This document shows, piece after piece, positions 12,946-24,510 of a DNA stretch of 64,000 bases. Under the pieces are notes generated by a model. The model made no database searches, was not told the origin of the DNA, and saw only the letters and a program-made list of their open reading frames with translations. The stretch covers positions 32,831,467-32,895,466 of the forward strand of contig NC_056758.1 in the NCBI RefSeq assembly GCF_018687715.1, in the 5' to 3' direction. This DNA comes from Carya illinoinensis (lineage: Eukaryota > Streptophyta > Magnoliopsida > Fagales > Juglandaceae). The stretch's first letter is position 1, and the number at the start of each line of letters is the position of its first letter. The position numbers were made by a program, and so were the translations under genes.

Positions 12946-13650
12946 TAAGAAATCTCAGTGATCAAATAAAATTTAACTAATAAATATTTTTGAATTTTTT
13001 TCAAGAGAGTTGAGCTAATTTCTTTCTCATATACTACAAGGACAAAATAAAAATAAAAACAAAATCTCACTTTTTTTGTCGGTGTGAAAGTGACAACCTT
13101 TAGTTTCTCAAGTACTTTATTAGAATGATCAGCTATATGATTTAAATCGAATTTAATCTGCTAGTCTCTAATTTAAAATTAAATAATCATAATTACTTAA
13201 AAAATCAATATTATGATTTTAAGCTTTTTTTTAATCATAATTAAAATATCTAAATTTTGAAAAAAATATATAAAAATATGATATAATAACTATCGAGTGA
13301 CAAATCAGAGGTAGAGAGATCGGATAAAGTGTAATTAAGCAATAAGAGTAATATAAATGGATGGTAATGAAAAATGAAGGTAGTTGGCGTACATCTCACG
13401 TAAAAAGCAGGAAATTGATGGCAATGGAAAGTGATCCGAGCAGCCAGTGCTCTCGCTTCTAGAGAAGAATTTCATCTCGGGACATTGAAATTATTAGAGG
13501 TCATCCTCGTCGGCATGGCGATAGGGAAAGCATAAGTGAAATTTGAAAGAGAAGCGTGTGTGGTAAGGAGGCTTCAGAACTGTACAGTCCTTTACCAGAG
13601 CTGTGGTTCTTTTTGACTTTGTGAGAATATTCTTATTTTGAAAGGCATCG

Positions 13651-16600
13651 ATGGGCAATGGAGGGTGGTGGTGGTGGTGGTGGGGTTTGATGATCATAGG
13701 AGCGGTGGTGGCGGTAGCGAGCAGCGGTTCGCAAAGGAAAGAAGACCTTCGGGTTTCTCGTATTGCCTTCGGGTCATGCTCCGACCAAAGCGATCCTCAG
13801 GTTTTCTTTTCTTTCCACTTTCCTTGCGTAATGAAGCCTTTTTATTTACCAGTATAGCGTGTTTTGTTTTTCCCGTCGTGAACATATTTGTCCGATTGCT
13901 AATCGTTTTCTGAGCCCGATTCTATTCCGTACGCCATACCTGCAAAAAGTACATTTCCCCAAACGCAAGGTGGACAAATAGGGTCCCCAACAAGGCTGAA
14001 AAGCAGTCCTACAGTTTACTGTCCGCAAATAATATGCCTGTGCCTATTTTTTTGCATTATTTGGTAACTTTAAATTTATTCATCTGTAGATAAGGCCTAT
14101 GCGTCCCTCGGAACTATTTGTCAGAATAAGTCATATTGCTGCTTACTGTTGCTTGTATTGAGGCGCCATTAGAATAAATGTTTCATCCTTTAGGTTGTGC
14201 TTCTTGGATTAAAGATAGAGTTGTTGGCACAGATTAGATAATTTAACCACGGAAACGATTTGTCCATGCTAGGTGTGAAACAGCGACTATTTTGCAATTG
14301 GATTTTCAACTGTGACAAACTCGAGTCTTGTGTTTTTGAATGCAGCCTATCTGGGATGCAATAATCAAATATGATCCCCAAGTCTTTATTTGGCTTGGCG
14401 ATAACATTTATGGAGACAATAAGCGCCCTTTTAAACTGTTTGGAAAGGAAAGAACAATCGGACCCTGGAAGAATGCTCCAAGGTTTGTTCCTAACTCCAG
14501 GCAGGAAATGGAGTTAAGATTCAAGAAAGCTAAGACTAATCCTGGCTATTCTCGTCTTCGGGAGAAAACTAAGGTGTCTCAGTCAACCCATTCTCATAAT
14601 TAATATTGTGTCATAAGCTTGGTCATTAAGTATAATCATATCCTTGACAAGTTTCTGCATGAACTTTGCAGAACTTGTGCTCTATTAATAATTCTATTCT
14701 TTCATATTATTCTGCCTAAGTGATAATATTTTCATATTGTAGATAATCGGCACATGGGATGACCATGATTATGGATTAAATGATGCAGGAAAAGAGTTTT
14801 CTGCGAAAATATCCAACCAAGAACTTCTCCTTGATTTTTTAGAAGAACCTCAGGATAGTCCACGGTGAGGATATTTCTGTTCGTTTGATCATCTTTAGCT
14901 TTGTATATTATTATACTTAGTCAATGCAAAAAAGAAAAAAGGAATAAAACAATAGCTTTTCTCCTCAATGTACTGGTTAAGATTTTGGTTCTCTACTTAA
15001 TGAAATTTTATCAAAATTAGATTAACTTGAACTCAGTCTAAGAAGCAGTTTTAATGTTGATTCAAATGGACAATTTAAGTCCATTAGTTGGAGGGTTGGT
15101 GCTATTAGGAAAACTCACCATGCCTTCAATGTTACAGGCGCAAGCAGGCTGGTGTGTATGCATCATATACATTTGGCCCTTTGGGTAGACAAATAAAGGT
15201 ACCAAAGTGAATGCTTTCAATTACTTCTATAATACTTTCTTTTACATATAATTTGAATAGTCTGCTGGATCAGATTTGTTAATTTTCTCAATTGATATTC
15301 TTTTTGGTACCATCAATAAATAATCAGCATGGCTTTTTGTGCGTGACTTCTATTCACTGACCGTACCCACCAATAGGATAATAACCAACTTATAATGTAA
15401 CCCAATTCTTTCAGTAATCTTGTTCTGATTCTCATGTGAGACTTGTCAGGTTATCCTCTTAGATACTAGATACCACAGAGATCCTCTGTCAAGTGATGGT
15501 ACCATTTTGGGGAATTTGCAGTGGACATGGCTAGAAAAAGAGCTGAATGGTCCAGCATCAGCCATTACTATAATTGGATCTTCTATTCAGGTATATCTGA
15601 ATTTGATTCCCTACATATTATGAGGTTTTATATCTAAGTGGTTACATGTCAACTGTTTATTTTTTTAAGTGGTGCTGTTGGTCATCAAGTCATATGACTT
15701 GTGTTTTCTCGTTTTCAATGTTTGGATTGATTAAGAAATTATTAAGGTCGCTTTACAATGTATTCTTGTAATGCTCGAATATTCTTGTGCCCATTCTGTC
15801 GAATGCAGAAGTCAAAGGAAACTTTGGCCTCTCAATATAAATTTGTGTAACACGGTGATAGTTGAGTCTGATATTTTATAAGCTATCCTCTGCTATATCC
15901 TGCTTGGCATTGTTATGCCCCCATTTCTGGTACAAATGGTAGAAGTGGTTTTATTCCTGCTGCTTCTATTATTTCTTCCTCCCTGTTCTGTACCACTATT
16001 TTTTTTATGAGTAATAAATTTTCATTAAAAATCACAAAAGGCGCAAACCCCTATTTTGTACCTCTATTTGAGTATGTTTATGAGCTTTTCTCTTCTGCTT
16101 TACGCTTTATCCCCTTTTGAACCATTTTTGGAGGATGATTTTTTGGAGAATAATTTGTGCCTGGCAATGCCATTTTTACAAAGGATCTCTTCTTGGATAA
16201 GTCATTCTACTTTTTTGGATCTGTCAACTTCGTTTCTGTTAGCAAGGTATTTACTTTGTTAGACCTGGCATCATCTTTTCCATACAATTCAGGTTATATC
16301 AAATCTTTCAGCAACCACTGGCCCATTGATTTCTTCCGAGTCTTGGGGACGTTTCCCAAAGGAGAGGGATCGCCTTTTCAAATTGATAGCAGACAGTAAG
16401 GTGATAATCTTTAATCCATGCTCATCCATCTGAACTGAACTACATGTAATTGTGTTCTTATGTTATTCAGCAATATCAGCCTATGTGTTTGACAAGGTTT
16501 TCTCTTTCTATCTTCTTTGTTGCTCTAAATTTTTACTTGCCTTGTGTTTTATCTCTTCCTATTGGTATGATAATGGAGGATGCTTAACTGCACACTAACC

Positions 16601-18174
16601 CTCCATTTCACAAACCCTTCTTCTGTAGAGAGATCAAGTCTTCTTCATTAGTGGTGATGTTCATTTTGGAGAAATTGCACGGTATGACTGTGCCACTGGA
16701 TATCCCCTATATGACATTACATCAAGTGGGCTCACAAAATCAATAGAGGAGGCAGTCCCACCACCGTTTCATTTCATAGTGAGGTTTGTGGCAAGCTTGA
16801 CACCCACTACAATGAGAGTCATGAATCAGAATTGCAGATTTAGTTCATGCACATATGGTATGCAACTACAATGCGAATCATTTGCATTAAATATGAATAT
16901 GGCTTTTCTGTTGTGGAAATATGATTAGCTCTTTGAAAGTTCAACCTTTAAACTGTGGATTATTTTTAGGTCAACCAAATTTTGGTGCAATTGAGATAGA
17001 CTGGGATGCAACTCCAGTGACCTTGAAACTTGAAGTTAAGGATATCAATGGGTTAACCGTGACTGGTGTCAAGATGTCATTATTGGAACTGCAAGCTGGA
17101 AGTATAAACAACGTTGTCACCATGAAAACAGGGGAATATTGGAGGCATTGTTCCCCCGAAGTTACTCTACCGTGGCTTGTCAGATATCGCCTGGCTATTG
17201 TTTTCTACAGTGCTGTTGCTAGTACGTCATTTCTGTTAATGTCATCATCTTTTTTAATGCCTACTTCATGTAAAATGCTTACCAACACCATCTCATTGCT
17301 GCATGAAGGCCCTTTTAATGCTTATTACATGGGATGCTTGCAAAGTCTCTTCACAGTAGTTAACTATGACGTGAAGCACTTGTTAGTTCTCAATAAATAT
17401 TTTCATTAAGAAAGGAAATGAAGGACCATAGTACACAAGAGATATACAAAAGAGCTAATTATGTATGAAAGCACCACTTATAGGCACCATCCAGTAGTGC
17501 GCAAGTTAGTTCATTTGAATCAAATCAGGTACATTTGCCGCTCTTTGATATATCCTTAAAATGAGCAGCCCAGTTAAAGAAGTTATAGAGAATTGTAAGT
17601 TAGGAAAGACCTCCTGGTGGATCAAGAACTTGTAAAGTAATTTTTAGGGAAATTCTACTTGTCCCTCAAATCCTAAGCATTGTGTTCAACATAAATGGCT
17701 CTCAAGTTTTGTGAACTTAGCATTTATCACTTGTGATTCTGTGAGACACTAAGATGTAACTTTGAAAATGATTTTGTTACTTGCTCAATTGATTCAATTA
17801 GTTCGAATATATTATTTTTCTTAAATTCATTGACTAACATTTATAATAAAACTTAAAGTTACAAAATCTGAACTTTTATAACTTGAAAATAAAAGTTTGG
17901 ATTTAAGCAAGTGTCTGGAGGATCTATATTCCCTCGTTATGACATTATACAATGAAGAAATTAATGTTTCCTGTTCCTGGCAAGTGTTCACTAGGTTTAT
18001 CTTTGAGGTGGCATGGAATTCAGCTCATAATATTCAATTACATCTTATGATTCTTGTACTGATGTTTTTAGGTTTTTGATTTTTGTTGCAGTCTTGCTTC
18101 TAGCTTTGATAGTATTCACATATGCAGCTGTATTAATCAGCAGGCGATGTCTGGGCAAATGCAAGTTTGATTGA
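13651..18174 (+). CDS. PhoD-like metallophosphatase, nine exons, membrane-anchored
   Basis: Exons are 13651-13800, 14346-14573, 14743-14864, 15138-15198, 15450-15590, 16293-16400, 16629-16857, 16970-17221 and 18092-18174, all GT-AG with matching phases, giving 457 residues. An N-terminal hydrophobic segment (residues 12-24) after six tryptophans looks like a signal peptide or anchor. Catalytic-domain motifs are in order: FGSCSDQ (about 40-46), WLGDNIYGD (66-74), GTWDDHDYG (129-137), DTRYHRD (192-198) and SGDVHFGE (278-285); these Asp/Asn/His residues are typical metal ligands of the PhoD-type calcineurin-like fold. A C-terminal helix ([15 protein letters not shown]) precedes a short basic tail. 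The protein probably acts on phosphoesters in the secretory system or at the cell surface; the substrate is unknown. Exons 5-9 are repeated as broken copies at 22.4, 33.7/39.1 and 48.6 kb. Exon 9 could also be entered at 18072, but that gives an immediate stop. Confidence 0.92.
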
Positions 18175-19100
18175 CTGTCTGTCTGTCAGGGTATTTGTTT
18201 AGTTATAAGTTTACACAGTTTCGCACCCCAGAAACAAGTTTCCACTTACTGAAAGGTCTCTTTGAACTTTGAAGGCTTTTCTGCTAGATTTATAAACTTG
18301 TGTTTTATTGGATGTATTATTTTCTGGGCTGGTCGATGGAAACCAAACCACTGTAAAAACTAAAAAGTGCTTTCAGATAGACGCGATTTGTACAGCAGCA
18401 GTGGCAGTAAATGGGCAAAATTCTGTCATCAATTCATTTTCATCTTAATTCACGCACTTGGGTATGTAAATTGTAATATATTTATTCATTAAAAAAAGAA
18501 TAAAAGTTTGAGGCAGGCCCTGCGACCCAAACTCTTTGACGGGCTGCGAAGACTACACGCAGTCAAGATGGGAAATGAGAGTTTCCCCAAATCATACGTA
18601 AAAGTTACGTGCCTCTTTCGTCTACGTATTTTTTTATAAAATAAACTTTATAAAATAAGGATAAGCTTCGTATTCCCTTACCACTTATTTATGATTTTTT
18701 TATTATTTATTATTTTTAATTTTAATTAATGGTTAAAAAATAAATATTAATAAAATTATATATTATTTTAAACGATTAAAGATATTAAAGAAACAAAAAT
18801 TTTAAATATAGGCAAAAAAAATGATAAAATGGTAGCAAGCCTATCATTATTATTATTATTTATTTTTTAATTTTTATACGGTTGACGGAGGATTTGATTC
18901 ATTCTTTTACTTTCATAACCCCTGGTTGAGAGTGGCAGGACTGGAAATTGGACAGAACGTGTCGATCCAACTAATCACGCGTTGAATTCCTCTTCTTCTT
19001 CTTCTTAAATATCTTTTTATTTTTGAAAAGATAGGACTGACTGATAGGGACGGTACGAGAGGCCAAAAGTCCAACTTCGTTGCCTTCCTTCCCAGTCCCG

Positions 19101-19101
<1 letters not shown>

Positions 19102-19165
<64 letters not shown>
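19102..19165. repeat. Poly-C tract followed by (CT)n in the receptor leader
   Basis: Thirty consecutive C are followed by about 16 CT units, ending some 65 bases before the receptor ATG at 19230. Copy 4 keeps the CT part at 49731-49770 but not the C run. Long C runs are hard to sequence, so the exact length is uncertain. A pyrimidine-rich leader tract is common in plant 5' UTRs and may affect transcription. Confidence 0.9.
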
Positions 19166-19167
<2 letters not shown>

Positions 19168-19229
19168 GTTATGTTCATCCCACATCAAGCAACCAGAACA
19201 GGATCGTAATCCTTTCCGGAGTTATCTGA

Positions 19230-21182
19230 ATGGGGAACTCTAAATTAATTTACTTAATTTGTTCCCTTTTCGTGGTTGTGTTTCTCCGGACATCCCACAT
19301 CTGTGTGGAAGCCCAACAAACGTATCTGGACAACAAGCAGCTCAATTGCTCCAACGACGTAAACTTCACGGATGGCTACTCTTGCAACAGCGTCCAATCC
19401 TCCTGCGAAGCCTACCTCACCTTCCGATCCAATCCTCCTCAGAATTCGCCGGCCGCCATCGGCTTGCTCTTAAGCTCCGATCCCTCCCTCATTGCCGAGG
19501 CCAACAACATCTCTAACTTTGACACAATTCCCACCGAAACCCAGATACTAATCCCGGTCAATTGCTCTTGTTCGGGTCCTTACTACCAGTATAACACCTC
19601 TTATAAGTTGAGCGGGCGGGGCGAGACCTACCTCACCGTTGCCAACAACACCTACCAGGGGCTGACTACCTGCCAGGCCATGATGGCCCAGAACTCATAC
19701 GGCGAGCGCAATCTCACGGTGGGCTTGAATCTAGAGGTGCCGCTCAGGTGTGCTTGCCCGACTTCCAATCAGACGGCGGCTGGGATCAAGTACTTGCTCA
19801 CTTATATGGTCACCTGGGGCGATAGCGTTTCTGCTATTGCTGAACTTTTCGGGGTGGATATGCAGAGCGTACTGCACGCGAACGACCTTTCTGAGGAGAG
19901 CGTTATATTCCCCTTCACACCCCTTCTTATTCCTCTTAAGAGCAAGCCCAGTAGAATTCAGAGCACAGCCTCTCCATCCCCTGCACCGGCCCCCCCGTCG
20001 CCCACCGCTGATTCTGGGAAATCCAACAAACGGTGGATATTCGTGGGTGTTGGCATTGGAGCTGCTGCGTTGCTTGTCCTCTCCGCTTTTCTGCTTTGGT
20101 TCTTCTGTGGCGGTCAGTTTCACAAGAAGCCACCCCAGCCACTCCCAACTTTGGCACCACCTCTGAAGAAGCCCCCACAGTCTTCCCATGAAAATTCATG
20201 GTCTATTTCTACAGAAGGTGTTCGTTATGCTATCGAATCCTTAACCGTATACAAGTTTGATGAATTAGAAAAGGCCACTGGGTTCTTCGGGGAAGCTAAC
20301 AGAATCAAGGGCTCTGTCTACCGGGGATCCTTCAAGGGTGATGATGCTGCTGTTAAGGTCATGAAAGGGGACGTTTCGAGCGAGATCAACTTGTTGACGC
20401 GCATCAACCACAATAACATCATCAGGCTATCTGGTTTCTGCGTACACGGAGGGAACACTTACCTTGTTTACGAGCATGCAGAAAATGGGTCTCTCAGCGA
20501 TTGGCTTCAATCAAACAAGCTTCAAAATAATACCCCTTTAACATGGAAGCAGAGGGTTCAGGTTGCCTATGATGTGGCCGATGCTCTCAACTACCTCCAT
20601 AACTATGCCAACCCTCCCTACATCCACAAGAACTTGAAGACCAGTAACATTCTTTTGGTTTCCAATTTCAGAGGCAAAGTTTCCAATTTTGGACTGGCAA
20701 GAACAATGGAGAATGAAGACAACGGAGGACTCCAACTGACCAGACATGTGGTCGGTACTCAGGGTTACATGGCGCCGGAGTACATCGAGAACGGAGTGAT
20801 TACTCCTAAGCTAGATGTGTTCGCGTTTGGGGTTGTCGTATTGGAGCTCTTATCCGGAAGAGAAGCCGCTGCTGCCGGCAAGGATGGAGGAGATCGTGAG
20901 GAATTACTATTTACATCCATAAGACTGGTTCTTGAAGGAGACAATGTCAGAGATAAACTGCGAGAATTTGTGGATCCTTCTCTTGGGCATGAGTACCCTC
21001 TGGATTTAGCCTTCTCCATAGCCCAGCTTGCTAAAAACTGTGTTGCGCATGACCTCAACTCTCGCCCGGCCATGGCAGAAGTTTTCATGACTCTGTCCAA
21101 GATTCTGTCGTCGTCATTGGACTGGGATCCATCTGACGAGCTCGAACGTTCCACATCAATTGGTCAAACTCATTCCAGATAG
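19230..21182 (+). CDS. LYK5: LysM receptor pseudokinase, LYK4/LYK5 type
   Basis: Intronless frame of 650 residues with start ATG at 19230. Residues 1-28 are a signal peptide. The ectodomain (30-240) has three LysM modules separated by the CSC (112-114) and CAC (174-176) pairs typical of plant LysM receptors, with many N-glycosylation sites. A Pro/Ser/Ala stalk (245-265) leads to one membrane helix (about 269-292). The kinase-like domain (about 345-625) keeps AVKVMK (Lys376) and APE (515-517), but the P-loop lacks GxGxxG (IKGSVYRG), the catalytic HRD is HKN (466-468) and DFG is NFG (486-488). These losses are shared by LYK4/LYK5 proteins, which bind chitin oligomers at the plasma membrane and signal through the active kinase CERK1. 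Whether it is LYK4 or LYK5 cannot be settled here, so the symbol is tentative. It is the only intact member of the array. Confidence 0.95.
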   Translation: MGNSKLIYLICSLFVVVFLRTSHICVEAQQTYLDNKQLNCSNDVNFTDGYSCNSVQSSCEAYLTFRSNPPQNSPAAIGLLLSSDPSLIAEANNISNFDTIPTETQILIPVNCSCSGPYYQYNTSYKLSGRGETYLTVANNTYQGLTTCQAMMAQNSYGERNLTVGLNLEVPLRCACPTSNQTAAGIKYLLTYMVTWGDSVSAIAELFGVDMQSVLHANDLSEESVIFPFTPLLIPLKSKPSRIQSTASPSPAPAPPSPTADSGKSNKRWIFVGVGIGAAALLVLSAFLLWFFCGGQFHKKPPQPLPTLAPPLKKPPQSSHENSWSISTEGVRYAIESLTVYKFDELEKATGFFGEANRIKGSVYRGSFKGDDAAVKVMKGDVSSEINLLTRINHNNIIRLSGFCVHGGNTYLVYEHAENGSLSDWLQSNKLQNNTPLTWKQRVQVAYDVADALNYLHNYANPPYIHKNLKTSNILLVSNFRGKVSNFGLARTMENEDNGGLQLTRHVVGTQGYMAPEYIENGVITPKLDVFAFGVVVLELLSGREAAAAGKDGGDREELLFTSIRLVLEGDNVRDKLREFVDPSLGHEYPLDLAFSIAQLAKNCVAHDLNSRPAMAEVFMTLSKILSSSLDWDPSDELERSTSIGQTHSR

Positions 21183-22410
21183 ATGGCAATTGGAATGGCA
21201 TATGCTCTTGCGCTCCAGATTGAGATGCATAAAGCCCTGCTGTAATCCTGTCGGGTAATCCCATGATTAATTTACTGATCATGATGCAAACATAATAATG
21301 GAACGTAGTAATTGTTCTCTCTCCCTGGTTTCCAGCTTAGGATGCGGTTCTACTCAAGTATTTATATGAATATGAATATCATGTTCTTAACGCTTTCAAA
21401 AAAATTTTAATCAGATTATTGTATTTTATGTCTCATGTCCCTCCTTGTCCTTCTAAAATAGTTCAGTGAGATGCAACTGGGTAGACAATTGTATTATGCA
21501 GAGACAATTTTTATTTTTTATTTATCCTTTTTTGATGCATGCTCATGCTCCAGCCATTTACACAACCTCGTATTCACGGAACAAGAGAGCATCAATTTGC
21601 ATCTTCTCCATTTCAGATTTTTGAGTTTTGAAAATCTACGGCCCCGCTTTAGATTATTTTCATACGCTATGTAAGTAAAAACTTCAAAATAAATAAGGTT
21701 TGGCTGCTTCAGGCCGGATTCACGTTTGCATAGGAATTTCAAGAACCAAGAAATAACTTTTTTTTTTTTGAATTATGATCAGCATGGCCAGACAAAAATC
21801 AGATAAGAAAGCGGTAGCTAAGAAGATTTTATCATAATATATATATATAACTAACAATTATAGTAGCGCAAAAATACAAGACGTCCAACACCAAATTCTT
21901 GAGAACAGCAACATATGCACTCCGAATCTAAATGGGTAACTTAATAAAGCAACTGAGTAAATGTTACAAATGCCCAATATTTCAGCAATGACAAAATCTA
22001 ACTCTGAGACAGCTGGTGCTACAGTAGAATACCATTACATAATTTACAGTATGATTACATAATCTACAGATATTAGACCTAAGCGCCCTCTGTTTCATGC
22101 AAAGGTAGACAATCAAGAGAGTTTCAATCAGAGGGTGAATTGGGTAAGTTAGTACCCCAACATTTCCAAATCATGTTATAAACTTCTGCAAAGCCTTCCA
22201 ATATCTGATAGAAGAAGGGATTGTATGGATTGCCGAAGAATCCATCTCTCAGTGCTCTGACAGGACTCAATGTTGGATGAAGAGTTGGACGCAGATTTCG
22301 ATTGTCTTGCAAGCAAATGCACGCGTGAGAAGAGCCCTGAAGGTCTCATCACTGTGAAAACACAAAGCATACCAGAAAATTAAATTACAAAATATCTATT
22401 GACGGCAGGG
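21183..22410. other. 3' flank of receptor copy 1, array spacer
   Basis: These 1.2 kb follow the receptor stop and are repeated at 32391-33653 with high identity, showing that the flank belongs to the duplicated unit. The stretch contains the receptor 3' UTR, a short T run and a TA tract near 21838. The spacer ends with GGCAGGGATTATTGG, which joins directly to the end of PhoD exon 5 of copy 2. A possible minus-strand exon is listed separately. Confidence 0.8.
22124..22381 (-). other. Possible terminal exon of an unidentified minus-strand gene
   Basis: On the minus strand a good acceptor (TTTTCACAG) at about 22356 is followed by an open frame ending at 22124 with motifs GFFGNPYNPFFYQILEGF and YNMIWKCWG. 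The same frame survives in the second copy (33368-33556), with four substitutions and no break in 62 codons. Eight base changes are seen by eye, half of them silent. The composition looks like real protein, but I recognise no family and see no upstream exons. It may be a 3' exon fragment captured in the array or a non-coding remnant. Confidence 0.3.
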
Positions 22411-24510
22411 ATTATTGGATCTTCCATTCAGGTATATCTGAAATATTATTTCCTATATATTATGAGGTTTGGTGTCTGAGTGGTTACATGTCATCTGTTC
22501 CTTTTTTTAATGCAGCTGTTGGTTATTAAAATATATGATGTGTGTTGTTTGTTTTCCATGTTATGATAAAATATGATTGATTGAGGAATTATTGAGATGA
22601 GTTTACAATGTATTTTTCTAATGATTGGATATTCTTGTTTTCATTCCGTAGAATGCAGAAGTCAAAGGAAACTTAGGCCCTAATCCCTCTCTCTCAAGCA
22701 TTGTAAATCATATGCATCAACCATGTTCTTACCACTTCCCCTTTTAGTTAGATTTGTTGGTCACCAAGGTTGGTCTGAGAGCATTGTCTGTTTTCAATCA
22801 ATAGAAGTTAAAAGGTTTTTATTAAATAGTAGGATTGATGCCATCTTTTGCTGCCAATTAAGATTTTAAGGGTTATGTTTGGAGAAGAGTTACGGTATTG
22901 CATGAGCATGTATAGATTTAGTAGGTGTCTTTAGGATGCAGTAGTTTGATGGTTATTTGGAGTCAAACTTCATTCAGGTGTTGGTCTCTTTTGAGTCCAA
23001 TGCGGTGTGCGAGAGTCCTATTTATAGTCAATCTCTGTTCTACTGGGTCTCTATCCCATTCAAAGCTAGCAAGATTTCAATAAAATCATGAATGGTTATT
23101 ATTAGCATTTTGCTATTTCGGAAGTAAATGATTCCTTAAAAATGAGAGCGAGAGTCTCTCGAATGCCCTATTACAGTACCCGTTGCTTGTTCAATTGCCA
23201 AGACACGTAACAATAAGCTTTGATTTTCTTGGTCCAGCAGCCTTTAATCTTCTTGAAATATAACTTCAATTTTCGGTAGTGACTTGACCAAAACCTCATT
23301 CAATAGGACAGTCTGTTCTTACTCGAGAGGAAACTTTTTCAATAATGGTGAATGTAAATTTTGTATATAAAACATGGTGATAGTTCGGGCCTGGCAATCT
23401 GTTCTTTGTATAATGTTTTAATAAGCTATTCCCTGCTACTTTCTGCTTGACCTTGTTATGATCCCATTTCGATTTTTGCCTGTTTCTCCTGTTATTTTCT
23501 CCTCCCTGTTTTGTACCACTATTCAAGTATAATTACAGACTTTGCTCTGCTTTTTTACACTTCATCTCTATTTGACACCATTCTTGGTGCACAACCCATT
23601 CTAGCAACATTGTAATGACACATAACTAGTGCTTGGTGATGCCAAATAGCAAATTAGTGCATGTTCGGGACTGCAGTAGAAAATAGAACCTGTGATGCCA
23701 TTTTTACAAAAGATATCTTCTAGGATTAGTCATTCTACTTTTTCTTCCCCTTTATCTGTCAACCACATTTCCGTTAGCAAAGTATTTTTCTCTTTTGGAC
23801 TGGGAATATTTGTAGCACAGTGACATGATAATGTTTAATCTATGCTCGTTCTGGTCTGAGCAACACGTTACTTGACAATAGCAGCCGGTTTCTTTGACAG
23901 GATTTTCTATTTTAATCTTTCATTGTTTGCTTTAAATTTCTGCTTGTCTTTCGTTTTATCCCTCCCAATTGGTCTGAGAATAGAGGACGTTGACTAAATA
24001 ATGACGTTCCCTGTTGCAAATCGTTGCTTCGATTGTAGAGAGATCGAGTCTTCTTCATCGGTGGTGATGTTAATTTCTTGAAAAATCTCACCATATGACT
24101 GCTACCGGATATCCACTATATCACAAAATCAATAGCGGAGGCAGTACCGCCCACCATTAACTTTAGTAGGGAGGTTTGTGGCGTGCTTGGTGCCCACTGC
24201 AACAAGAGTCCTGGACCAGAATTGCAGATTCCATTCTTGCATCTCGGAGATGTATGCACTCAATAATTTTCTATTGAGGAAATATGATTAGCTCTTCAAA
24301 AGTTTAAACTTTAAAACTGGGGATTATTTTCAGGTGAACCAAATTTTGGAGCAACTGAGATAGACTGGGATGCAACTCCCGTGGGCCGTGGCCTTGAGAA
24401 TTGAAGTTAAGAATATCCACGGGTTAACTGAGACTGGTGTCAAGATGTCATTATTGGAACTGCAAGCTGGAAGTATAAACAATGTTGCCACCATCATAGC
24501 TGGAAGTAAT
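22411..24510 (+). pseudogene. PhoD-like copy 2, fragmentary
   Basis: Similarity to copy 1 starts inside the last 17 bases of exon 5 (TTGGATCTTC, 22416), exactly at the array junction. It continues through intron 5, a degraded exon 7 (about 24040-24230, with lesions just after GGTGATGTTAATTT) and exon 8 (from 24334) up to about 24510. Exon 6 is missing and exon 8 has indels near 24385. Exon 9 is not found. Exons 1-4, and with them the GDNIYGD and WDDHD motifs, are absent, so no phosphatase can be made. Confidence 0.85.

Larger units (their letters stand above)
9115..13650. other. Repeat-rich intergenic region
   Basis: No gene is recognised in these 4.5 kb. The left 150 bases would be the promoter and leader of the YjbQ-family gene. 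The rest is about 70 per cent A+T by eye, with a Harbinger- or hAT-like MITE at 11946-12323 and a cluster of direct and inverted AT-rich repeats at 12360-12945. The minus frame 9834-10151 is low-complexity (poly-Phe) and not credible. The last 200 bases should contain the PhoD-like gene promoter; no clear TATA box is seen. Confidence 0.6.

Noticed and set aside
13494..13697. Minus ORF with a His run (HHHHHH)
   Set aside because: Antisense reading of the TGG tract and leader of the PhoD-like gene.
18072..18091. Alternative acceptor for PhoD exon 9 at 18070-18071
   Set aside because: It leads to an immediate TGA. The acceptor TTGTTGCAG at 18083-18091 gives the expected hydrophobic C-terminal helix.
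19731..20199. Long minus-strand and alternate-frame ORFs over the LysM receptor (152, 138 and 87 codons)
   Set aside because: They overlap the receptor coding frame, which has clear domains; their translations show no domain and follow from its base composition.
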